In this document: one piece after another, positions 34,400-45,800 of the stretch
Numbering within the stretch: the first letter of the stretch is position 1
Layout: every line of letters begins with the position of its first letter
From: Acorus gramineus
Taxonomy: Eukaryota; Streptophyta; Magnoliopsida; Acorales; Acoraceae
NCBI GenBank assembly: GCA_030737835.1
Contig: CM060850.1
Span: forward strand, 15,699,163 to 15,763,162
Length of the DNA stretch: 64,000 bases
Direction: 5' to 3'
Translations under genes and position numbers: made by a program
The notes under the pieces: generated by a model
Databases searched by the model: none
What the model saw: only the letters and a program-made list of their open reading frames with translations
What the model was told of the DNA's origin: nothing

Positions 34400-37300
34400 A
34401 ATGGGAGAGACCTTTTTTCACAGAAGGAGCTAAACTTTCGTCAGAGGCGATGGCTCGAGCTTTTGAAGGATTATGATTGCACCATTCAATACCATCCAGG
34501 GAAGGCGAACGTCGTTGCTGATGCCCTGAGTAGAAAGTCAGCAGTAAGTGTAGCGCATCTGATGGTTAGTGAGTGGTGTTTGCTCGAGGAAATTCGAGAC
34601 TCTGATGTGACATTGCAGATGGGAATGCCAGGAGTTTTGATTGCCCAGATGAGGGTACAACCGATCTTGTTAACCCAGATAGGAGAAGCTCAGAGGAGAG
34701 ATGTCGAGTTTGAGGAGTACCGCCGAGTATCTGAGTCTAAGACAGTGGTTTCAGAATGGAAGATGAGGACAGATGGATTACTCTACTTTCGAGGACGGAT
34801 TTGGGTTCCATCAGATGATGAGATCCGACGAGAGATCCTACAGGAGGCACACCATTCTGCATACACTATGCACCCTGGTAGCACAAAGATGTACCAGAAT
34901 CTGCGAGGAATGTACTGGTGGTGAGGTATGAAGAAGGATATTGTAGTGTTTGTTGGGAGATGTCTGACCTGTCAGAGGGTCAAGGCAAAGCACCGGAGAC
35001 CGGGAGGCTTGTTGCAGCCATTGGAGGTGCCGGAATGGAAGTGGGAGCATGTCACTATGGATTTCGTATGTGGATTACCTCGATCCCAGAAGGGGTGTGA
35101 TACCATTTGGGTTATCGTAGATAGGCTGACGAAATCAGCCCACTTTCTTGCCATTCGAGCTACGCAGTCGATGGATAGTCTGGCGGCTAAGTATATTGAT
35201 GAAGTTGTTCGATATCATGGGGTGCCTGTCAGTATCATATCGGACCGTGATCCGAGGTTTACATCTCATTTTTGGAAAGGTCTACAACAGGCTTTGGGGA
35301 CCAGATTGCAGTTTAGCACAGCATTTCACCCCCAGACTGATGGTCAATCTGAAAGGACCATCCAGACTCTCGAGGACATGTTGAGAGCATCAGTTCTTGA
35401 ATTCGAGAACAGATGGGAGAAGAACCTAGCATTGATGGAGTTTGCCTACAATAATAGCTACCATAGCAGCATCGGGATGGCACCGTTTGAGGTATTATAT
35501 GGTAGAAGGTGTAGGACTCCTATTTGTTGGGAGGAGGTTGGAGATCGACAGATGCTTGGACCGGAGATCGTGCAACGATCGACCGACGCAATTCGTGTCG
35601 TCAGAGATCGGCTTAAAACAGCTCAGAGTCGACAGAAAAGCTATGCCGATAACCGGAGGAGAGATTTGGAGTTTCAAGTTGGGGACCACGTTTTTCTGAA
35701 GATATCACCGACGAAAGGGGTGATGAGGTTTGGGAAGAAGGGCAAATTGAGCCCTAGATATACTGGTCCATTTGAGATCCTAGAGAGAATTGGTACGTTG
35801 GCATATCGGCTTGCTTTGCCGCCGCAATTGGAAGGTGTTCATAACGTGTTTCATGTGTCCATGTTGAGGAAGTATCATCCGGATCCGTCGCACATCATTG
35901 ATTATCAACCTTTAGAGGTTCGTGATGATTTGACGTTCGAGGTGCGACCCATCCGCATTGTAGCACGTCAAGAGAAGCAGTTGAGGACTAAGACCATTCC
36001 ATTGGTTAAGGTCCTATGGCAACATCAGACCTCCGAGGATGCAACATGGGAGCGTGAGGCGGAGATGAGGGAGCGTTATCCTCATCTATTTTCATCCTGA
36101 GGTATGCTTTGCGGATTTGGAGGACCAAATCCTATTTAAGGGGGGTAGGATGTAATAGCCCGGATCCTCTTATGCCGAATTATGCTAATATTTACGTGTT
36201 TGGATTGCAAAATAGGATAATTTTATGTTATTAAGCTTTTTGTCCTTATTATTATTGAAGCCTTGCATTTGGTTACATTTTCATAAAACACCTTCGAGGC
36301 ATAATTGGATTTTGCGCTAAACATAAGAAGTCTTCATTTTTGAGTTATCTCTCATATAAAATTGGTTTGGTGTCATTTGGAGCTGTATTAGAAAAGTTAT
36401 GGCTATTTTACCGTTTCTGCCCGTAGAAGAAGAAATCGCGAGGTCTTCTGTTCGTCGTTATTTTTAATATAGTTGGAGGCTTCTTTTGATCTTGGTCTAG
36501 ACATAGAAGTTATACATATTTTCGTTACCTTTCCAACAGAAGTTGAATCATTTGAAGTGGACTCTCCTACAACAAGATATAGCGGTTTGAGTCGAGGCTG
36601 CGCAGGTTATTAAGGAGGGGTACTTTGGTAATTTTAGCGGATTTATAAACTTCACTTACTTAGGTGAGTCGGTGGTGGTTATATATGTGAGAGAGGGAGA
36701 GTCGTCCGAGACTCATTTGAGGGAAAATAAAAAGGGGAAAAATTAGGAAAAATTAGGAAAAGCTTCGTGGAATATTTTTCGTGTCATACTGGGTAAGGAT
36801 TTTTATTCTTTTCATCGTTATTCTTCATCTAGGGTTGTTCTATTTTAGTTCTAAATTAAAAATTGTGATTTGGGACTGAAATATGAATTTGTTTTTGGGG
36901 CTGGATAAATAAGAATTGGAGAGTTATTTTTATTGCGTTAATTTAGGATTTGTATTTAGGACATCAGATTTGATTTGGGGGAAACTGAGAATTTCTTGAT
37001 TATTAGAATGAATTATATGATAGTATCTGATTGAGATTATATTTTTATCAGTGGATTTCCTCTCTGCCTGTTTTAAGAGTTGGAATAGGGTGAGTCCAGT
37101 TGAGGTGGTGAATTGCGAGGTAAGTAACCCGATCGATATTTGTTTGTCCTACATTCCATTCCACGTGGTATTATTATAAGTGACCCAATATTTGTGTTTG
37201 TTATTTCCAATTCCGCGCTTCATTGTTGTTTCTTATCATCTCTGATATTGTTGAGACCCGATCGGTTACTATACTATATTGTTGAGACCCATAATTATTC

Positions 37301-38704
37301 ATGTCACCTTTATTAATTAGAATTGTTTCTCATTGAGGCTTGCTTCATATTTATCCACTATAATTCAATTATCATTCGAGAGTGTGGTTTATGTTATCCC
37401 AGTTCAGATCAGTCCTTGAAGTGTCATTATTGAGGTTTGCTTCGTGATTCATCATCATCATCTAATCGTTGTCATTTATCATTGTTCTAGACAGTTTTCG
37501 AGAGTTACTAAATCTATAGTTGATTTGTGAGCCTTTCTTTGATCATGATGTATCCATCCCAGTGTCTTGCCATTGATCTATGATCTGCATGGTCGTGCTG
37601 TCCGACCATGAAGCCTTGTACTGTGTGTGTTTCATTGCTTGTATATTACCTCTTGAATTTGTATTCTTGGAGTTGGATGACCATAGACCTTACAGTGAGG
37701 GTTGAGGATTACCTCCCCAGCGCGCATGAGTACGTACGGTCCAGCGAGGGGGACTTGAGAATACCCTGCCGTGCCTGGACGTTCCGAGGGCCAGGTAGCG
37801 ATTCCGCGGTGGACGTTCCGAGGGCCACACGCGAGAGGTATAGATGTGGACATCCCGGACATAGGGGCCGAGATGGGGTCATGTAGATGGTCTATCCGAA
37901 GCTTCAGTCATTCAGGAGCCAGAGTTGTGATTCCCTTATCATTCTTGTAGAGTTGTGACATCTCGAGTGCCATCAATGAGTTAATTGACCTTCTTTGATT
38001 GATGGGTGATTTCAGAGTATGTGCCTTCAATCCAGTGGTGTTGCTTCTTGATGATATTTATTGGTCCTATCACTTGTGATGTGTTCGTTTGAGCTATTCA
38101 TTCCTATTTTTATATATCAGCGATGTTATTGTTCTCCACTGATGATCATAGAGTGCTTTCATGTGTTATTATGCTTTGACCTGATGTTGATGAAGCTTGA
38201 CTTTGATATCATCCTTGTTTTCCTTATGCGTGGAATGTTTGGGTTACTTACTGAGCATCTTTCGCTCATTCTATTCTTTTTTTCTATTTTTGCAGAGTAG
38301 AGGCGGGGGTTCCTGGGCGTTGACTTTGTCTTCTTTTGGGGGTCACGTCCAGTTGGTGATAGGTATATATATGTAGATATGGATAATGTTGATGTTTTGG
38401 ATCTGTATATGATTATTTTTGGTAGAGGCTGGTCTAGTGAACCATGCCTATGTTAAAATGCTCTGTATATATGGATGACTGTATATGAGGTGTGTTAGAT
38501 GCTCTGTTGACTGCTTAAACTTTCCTGGGTGAGTTTATATAGGTGATTATATATTTCTTGATGATTATATGTTATCCCAGGGTTGTTACCAGATGAGTTT
38601 ATATAGGGTAGTTATTTCGATGTTTTTTTTTATATATAAAAGAGTGGTGAGTTTTGAGGCACGTGGCGTGCACGTGTCGAGGGTTTGGGACACGGGCCGT
38701 CACA
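34400..38704 (+). mobile_element. Fossil Ty3/gypsy retrotransposon, 5'-truncated, with a long 3' LTR
   Basis: The internal part (about 34400-36100) matches the RNase H end, integrase and C-terminal chromodomain-like tail of a chromovirus-type polyprotein (Tekay/Del-like). It is followed by a purine-rich tract and a probable 3' LTR from 36151 (TGTAATAGCC) to about 38704, roughly 2.55 kb. Gag, protease, reverse transcriptase and the 5' LTR are absent. The copy is broken: it lacks its 5' half and has at least one further interruption. With only one LTR, age cannot be estimated; the still readable integrase suggests it is not very old. Confidence 0.85.
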
Positions 38705-39641
38705 CAGCTAGCAGCACACAGAGGTGAAAACGGGAAATCATTTTCTGCTTTCGGGACTTCACAAAGAGAGGTTTTAAAAGACATGGGAGTTGGTGAGGGT
38801 CGGCTAGTAGGGTTTATCCGCCTTGAGGGGGACGGCTAGTTGTGATTAGTTGTCTGGGACCTGGCTCTATTTGGGCAGAACCTGGGTAGGGTTTGGTTTG
38901 GGCTTTGGCTGAAGTTAAACTAGGTTTAACCAGGGTTTTGGAGAGGGTTTTTGGAGAGTGGATTTATGTAGGAAATGGGTTTCCTTCTCTCAAAATAGGA
39001 CTCTTTCTCTCTCTCAAAGGTTTCAAGTAATGGGTGTAGGGGGGGTTTGATGAGTGATTGTTGATGATGGTTGATATTGGATTGATATTGATGTTAGAAG
39101 AAGTGTTGGGTGCTCCCTATTTATAGTAAAAATGGGGCAGGGGAGTATCAACTGGACAATAGATCAAATTGGATAATAGGGTGGTTGATTTGACCTCCCA
39201 TTAGATCTTTGTTCTTCTAACAATGTCCAAGTGAGGTGGCTACTTTCAAGATGCCTCCCCCATGATGACCTGTCAAACATCCAATCTCTGACAAGCGGTG
39301 GCTTGAGGTGGCTATTGGGAGTTAGCCATCAGAGAAGAGGCGGCCAATTGGAACAAACCATCACAATCATCAGTATTAAATGCTGCTTTATGTCCCATCT
39401 AAGGGAAGCAGTTGGGGGCGGTTTAAGGGACGGCTAGTTGAGACTAGCAGCCCAGTGAGGGGCGGCTGTACTTTCAACTAGCCACCCAAATCCTGGTCTT
39501 TTAATTTTTCTAAGTGTTGTGGTCAGGGTTCCTTTTGTTCCTTTAAAAGATGTGTTCTATTAGATTTTCAAATGTGGTCATTTCTAAATATTACTTGAAG
39601 TATTTTCATTTCTTTGAATGGTCAAAATTGGGGTATCTACA
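38705..39641. mobile_element. Possible LTR-like fossil
   Basis: A less AT-rich block with a TATTTATAG box near 39120 and an end reading 'ggggtatctaca', a form common at plant LTR ends. It abuts the second copy of the duplicated segment at 39642. No coding part and no partner LTR are seen, so the family is unassigned. Confidence 0.3.
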
Positions 39642-40368
39642 CTCCTGAGATGATATATTGCCTATGGACAATCTTAGGGTGTCAATTAATATTCTGACTC
39701 TCATTTTAATACTTAACTATATATCAACTCTATTTCTGCACACTTCATGAAATGTGGGAAGTAGACACGGACTTGCGTTCCAGATCAGCCCCGGGCAATG
39801 CCAAGATAACTGCTAGCTCGGTTATTCCCACATTTATATGGGTGATTTGGTGCTCAAGGAACGACGTCATGTTTAAGGGTGTGAAGGTGTATGTAGAAAA
39901 CATGTGGGAACTTATGGCGGCACTTATTCAGTATGGGGCTCGAGAGCTGGTAGGGGCGCGGGACGTGACCCTTGGGGGGGGGGCAATTGAAGTCACAACG
40001 TAAGCTCGATGCTCTTCTTGGAACGTTCGGAAGCGAGTCGATAGCCTATCTACTCCCCCGACCACGCCTCTTGGTTTTCTTTGTTTTCCTTGCATTTTGT
40101 ATTGTAACATTTATTTATTTTCCTTTTTGCTTAATTATGTATCCTCTCATCCCCATTAAGATATGTACTACGTGGTTTTCTTTGCATTTTGTATTGTAAC
40201 ATTTATTTATTTTCTTTTTTGCTTAATTCTGTATCCTCTCATCCCCATTAAGATCTGTACTAACTCTTTTTAATATGAAATCAATTGATAGCATCAGTCT
40301 ACCTTGCTTCAAAAAAAAAAAAAAATTATCAACCCTATTTTATTCGATCAAAATAACATTCTAATTAT
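39642..40368. repeat. Segment duplicated from 33727-33845 (copy 2), interrupted
   Basis: 39642-39735 and 40327-40368 together reproduce copy 1 with scattered substitutions. The gap is an inserted LINE tail. Confidence 0.8.
39736..40326 (+). mobile_element. 5'-truncated LINE insertion with target duplication
   Basis: Flanked by 14-bp direct repeats TATCAACTCTATTT (39722-39735) and TATCAACCCTATTT (40327-40340). It contains a short C-terminal frame (39752-40003) with the LINE 'viWviWcsRNd..FkG' motif, a 3' UTR and an A tract at about 40309-40325. The 3' UTR carries a tandem duplication of about 95 bp (about 40070-40163 and 40168-40261: 'ttttctttg...cattttgtattgtaacatttatttatttt...ctcatccccattaagat'). 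Confidence 0.85.
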
Positions 40369-40374
40369 TATCCT

Positions 40375-40984
40375 AATAAAATTTGGTGAAAAAAAAATAG
40401 ACTTAACACCAACAATGGAGACATATATAGATGAAAAACACATATTAATTTGATAATTAAGTCATATAGAAAAATACTCTGAAAACATTTAACATGCACC
40501 GATCATTTTATAATTGTTTACATGATACTATGTCTATGCCTATATTTAAGCCAACTAATCATCAAAAGAAGTATCATTTTCATACTCCTCAATTGCTCTA
40601 TAGCGCGCAGTTTAAATTCATTTTATTTCAAATTTCACAAAAAAAAACAATCATATTTATAAATGCAACACACTAAAATTTCACATAATTATTAGAAGAC
40701 ATTTTGGTGCCCTACCTTACAATCCTTTAGTCTCAAAATCATTAATTTTTTTTATACCGAACATCAACATAATATATACATCATATAATCCAACATGTGT
40801 TCTTAAAATTTTGGATATACATCTATACATCAAGAAATAAATGAATCTAAACATCATCACACTAGCATAAATTATGAACCCGCTACATGTTTGGAGAGAC
40901 ATTATTGAAATGGAGAGACCTAGAAGATGATTCAATTTAGCCCCAGGAAGGGATGGTACTCAATTTTGGATCATAAAGGGCGCT
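40375..40984. other. AT-rich DNA, nothing recognised
   Basis: No gene or element boundary is visible. Confidence 0.4.
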
Positions 40985-41245
40985 ATTACACTCAGTTTTT
41001 TTTTACAGTTCTATATACCTCGTTAGAAATCTAGTAAAACACATATATCGTTAGAAGATACATAAACCTCGTTAATATTTTTTTTTTTTTACACTTCCTA
41101 AATATAGGTTCATTCAACTTGAAATGGAACAATATACACTTTTTGTTAAAACATATATCTCATTAGATGATATTTGTTGTTTTTAAAAAGATATAAGCAT
41201 GTGTGGTCCGAGTTTTAGACTGTAAAAATGATTGAGTCTACCATT
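40985..41245. repeat. Best-preserved ACTCAGTC-family repeat
   Basis: Left end ACACTCAGTTTTTTTTTACAG and right end CTGTAAAAATGATTGAGTC are inverted repeats about 250 bp apart. The interior has 'atacctcgttag', 'ttcattcaacttgaaatgg' and 'atatctcattagatgat', common to all copies in the window. Non-coding MITE-like repeat. Confidence 0.6.
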
Positions 41246-42139
41246 TTTCTTTTTAAAAAGCCTCGAAGGAACACCGCCACGAGAGCTTCCTTCCATTTGT
41301 TTTGTTTACTAGATTTGTGGTGTACCATTGCCTTTAAAAGCCCATTAATTTTTATGATTGCTCTCATATATAAGTAGTGATATGGTACGGTCATGTGGTC
41401 TGTGCGAACCGCATATATACACCCTTTATCAAGTATATGTGTCGATAAAGAAAGCATATCAGTTATTGAAGCATATGCCTCACTGGGCTATATTCCTTTT
41501 TTATCGGTACATATACCTCGATAAAATATGTATATATGCGACGAATCGCATAATATCATTTCACCTCATTTGAAATACTTCTCAGAGAGATTAGTCGTTT
41601 AAAATAGATGGTAACACTATTTGTTAGCTGTGTGATTTAGAGGAAACCCGTGATCATCTTTGTTATGGATGCAGTATGGTATCCAAATATGGTCTCTGAT
41701 TGACTTGGATTTTGAGAATAAATGAGAAGAAACAAATGAAATATTGTCAAATACAATGATGGAGACTAAAATGTCTTATATAAATACAAGAGATACAAAA
41801 CCCTATGAATAGAAAAAGATTAAAAAAACCTATGAAAAAATTCAACTCGAGAAAGCTACCCTAGAAACCGCGTGGGCCTAATCGTCGATTCCCCGGGTCT
41901 TCAAGAATATGTCTATTCCGTTATAATAACTCTAATAAAATGCAATGTCTCTTATATCAAAAACATGTGAGTGCAACATATCTGTGGTGTAGTGTGGTGT
42001 GGTGAGACATAGAGTTAACCAAAAGCAAACGATTTTTTTAAAGAATGATCAAATATTGAAAACATTTGACAGCTATCATGAGACTTCATTTGTGGATCTC
42101 CACTCTTCTTCTAATGTAAAAGCTAACAAAGGAGTAGCT
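41246..42139. other. No gene recognised
   Basis: AT-rich sequence downstream (3') of the kinesin gene. The open frames here are short and featureless. Confidence 0.4.
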
Positions 42140-42624
42140 CACAGAAAGTGATAGAATGTCTAGCTAACTAGAAACCCTCAGCTATAACCTCGAATGATTA
42201 CTTCTACTTTTAGAGGGGAGAGGGAAGGAGTTCGGATCCAGTCAAGACTAACTTCAGGCAGTCTAGCCATTATTAAATTGCACAGTTTATGAATCGAACT
42301 GTATAGTCAATTGTTGAATAGAAGTATCACTCTCTTATTGGATTCAGTCAATCCTGGGTTTGGTCAGTACCATCAGTATCTAATGAGAGAGTGACACCAA
42401 AACCAGTCTTGACCGGAATTGGACTCGAAGGGGAGATGGTCCATCAGTATAAAGGGGAGTTTAGTGTCCTTGTTTCTCAATTTGCAATCTGCCTCCGTGT
42501 TGTCAGTTAAATTTTTTTCTAATCTTCTGTATTTCTTATTGGAGATCCCTCATCTCCATTTTATTTAAGTGGTGACATTACTTAATATGAATCTCGAATC
42601 TCATTTCACCAAAAAAAAAAAAAA
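42140..42624 (+). repeat. Poly(A)-tailed retroposon-like sequence
   Basis: A moderately GC-containing block ending 'atctcatttcacc' followed by a run of 15 A. The form resembles the tail of a LINE or a SINE. It has no coding part and I could not find a clear target duplication. Confidence 0.35.
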
Positions 42625-42891
42625 TACAGTCTAACAGTAAAAACAGCTCTGTTATGCTAGTCAATTTGAGGTGCTCCAACGACAAAGTATTAACTATTAA
42701 GTCAATCAATATACTATATGATCGATGATAAACAATACATTGAGTTCAAATACATAGACGACACAAGGCCGAAGCGTGGCAAAAGATCAGTCAGTGCAAT
42801 CAAGAAAATATGCACTTTGCTGATGCTACACTATAAATTGTAATCATACAATCAAACAACAGTTTCTCGCTGAAAAAAGTAAACACTTCCG

Positions 42892-45800
42892 CTACTGCCA
42901 TCGTCTCAGAGACTTAGCTGACAGACCTGCTGTTTGTACAGCTGTGACTCTTCTCGAACCTGAATGTTTGGAGAGCAATTCAGATTAACATAAGATGCAG
43001 AAATCCAACCATATTTTTTTTAAGATAAAAGAGGAAGAGAAGGGCATGTACTTGATGGAGTCTTTGAAGAATCCTTCAAAGATCGAGCAGAGGTCGGCAG
43101 AGGCGGTGGAGAACTCTTCACAGGGGGTCTCGGAATTCGTGACTGGACTTTGGACCTGCAATATTAACTCATGATAAGACATAGGTTCAGTTAATGATCT
43201 AAACAAACTGATTGTGACAAACACAGTATGTGCAAGACCATTATGCCTAGGAACAAGAGCAATTCAAAATTTAGTACAAAAATTCCAACCATTTTTTTTT
43301 AAATTTCACCCACTGAAAAATCATCATTGATTGATGGTAGTTCATAATGTTAATAGATAACATAAAATGAGTGAAAGCAATAATAATACTATGATTAATT
43401 TAAAAAGCTACTCACGTCTTGTCATTGTTCTCGGTTGCTTTTCCATTTTCAGGGAAAAGAGTGAACTCAACGACGCTGCTTATCGAGCCATCAGTTTCTG
43501 TGCCCATGGAAAGACCGCTATCAGAAATATCACTTAATCTCTCCTCTAAATCTGCATCGCCAAATCCAAGGAGCTCAACATCTCCACAAACATTCTGACC
43601 CATGTCCTCTTCAGAGAGCTGTTGCTGACACAATACTTCCTTTTGATGCCTTGAATCATCCACCGATTGCTGAGAGCCAGACTCAGAATGCTTATCACTG
43701 TTGGAAGAATTATCGCGATCGGAAGCTAATTTGGCGGTAAGACCCGTTGTTGTCCCACTTGACAATCTCCGGCCATGTTGAAAAGGGCTACCTGGAGGCC
43801 TCCCAGGAGACGAAGATGCATGCCTTGATGAGTTGGATCCACGCTTCTCACCATTTGCACTCGGGGATAGTGTTTTAAGATCTTTGAGCAGATGCAACCG
43901 TTCTATCTCTTCTTCTTTCCTTGCAATTGTGTCCTTCAGGGATGCTACCTTCAGAATAACATTGCAGAGATAGTTAATTAAAGTACAGGCAAACATGTGG
44001 AAATATTTGGCTCACAATTTATATCAATCAACCTTCCAATAAGGATCCGACAGGTCATCATTTCTGTACAAGATCAAACAACTTGGAAGTTCTTACTACT
44101 TTCTAGTAGGCTCCTTTCTGATACAATCATCAGAATCATGTATAGATTTCAACCTCAGTTCAACTGAATCACTCCTTCCATGCATCTCATTGTAGAACTC
44201 ATACATCAAAAAGAGATCAAATGCTCTTCGAATTTGAATGATAATACTTATTACTTAATACCATTTTATTCTTTCTCAGAAGCAAAATATCCATGGAACA
44301 GAGAACAAACAGACAAGAGTGAACAGAAAAACAAAACAAACCTGTTCTATCAACTCTCTAACATCCTTGCCCTCTTTGTTGCTTCGTGCAGCACCTAGTT
44401 CAACTCCAGAGACCCGCTCAGCAAATTTCAGGGTACTTACGGTCTCAGAATATGACTCCACATCTGGATTGAGTTGTACAAACATAAGTGTCTTTGCTTG
44501 ACCACCTGCATCATGGTATGACAAATGAAGATGAAAATGCACGCCGATAGGATGAATGCCATGCAACAATTGGGTTAGCAAACATAGTGAAAACATGGAG
44601 AAACAACCTGAAATTGTACAAGGAGAAAATGATGAAATATATACCTAAAGAACTTTGTAGGATTTGGGTCAATTTGCTATTTCGATATGGTACATGGGAG
44701 CTCTTCTGTGCTAAAGCAAAAATGACATCCCCAAGGGCAGAAAGCGATCTGTTAATGTGCTGTGCTTCCTTAAGCCTGTCCCCTGTTGCTTCAGAGCGAT
44801 CCACTCTTTCACTTCCAGCAAGATCTACCAAATTAAGGCAACCACGCAAAGCAGCACCACTCTCCAAATCCACGCCCCGAACATGAACAGTGAGAACACT
44901 ACAAGACATGATGACAGCAATTCATTAAGTAGACAGGGAGGAGCCAAAGATTAAAGAAAAAAGAAAAGAACAAGAAAATACCTATGAGATCTGCTACTTC
45001 TTTCATTAAGGGCAGTGGCACCTACAGCCCTATTCATTTGTCCAATCTGCATCAGATCCAGGACATCCGAAGTTGATTGGACAGGGTAAATACTAGCATC
45101 AGGGACCGCAAGTCCATTGGGTTGAGATGTAGCCCAAATCCCAAGTGTGTGGAAGTCAAAGTAAACAATCATGTACAAAAGAGAGATTATTATCTAGATG
45201 GAATGTATAAAAATGCAATGATAAAATTAGCAGACAGTAAAATGTAATGAATTATTTAACATGTTTTAATGCCTGGAATGCTCTGAAAAAGGGACCATCT
45301 GCACCCTCAGATCTCCCACCGAATCAAATCTTGGATTTCTTCCCTATCGGTTATCAACACTCAACCCATGGTCCATCCCAACAAATTCTCCGCATTTAGA
45401 TATATTCACTCCAGTCAAAAAATGCCTAGGAAATCCAAGGTCAACAATATATCTGACTACAATAATAAGCAATAAGAGGAAGCATCCTAGGAGGAACAGA
45501 AGATTGAGGGATTCCACGAGGGGAAGGGGGCACTATAAGATGTGTTTTGGTTGGCCTTTCAACTTTTACCCTCAGCAAAAATATATATTCATTATATGAG
45601 TTTTAAAAATAAAGGTTCTCCATAATTTGAAGAAAGACTTTCCACATGATATATTTTCCAATCTAAAAAAGAAAGCACCGAAATATACCAAACGTTTTAG
45701 ATGAAAACTATTTTATTTTTGAAGCTTTTCCTTGCAACATTCACTCACAATTAGAAGCATTTTTACAGGAATAAAATAAACATCCAAGGATATCTCCGTT

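Noticed and set aside
37608-38300. Open frames within 36.2-38.7 kb
   Set aside because: They lie inside the probable LTR of a broken retrotransposon and show no domain.
45147-45793. GT-AG splice sites for this kinesin intron
   Set aside because: No AG near the required junction keeps the conserved motor sequence; the U12 AT-AC signals do.
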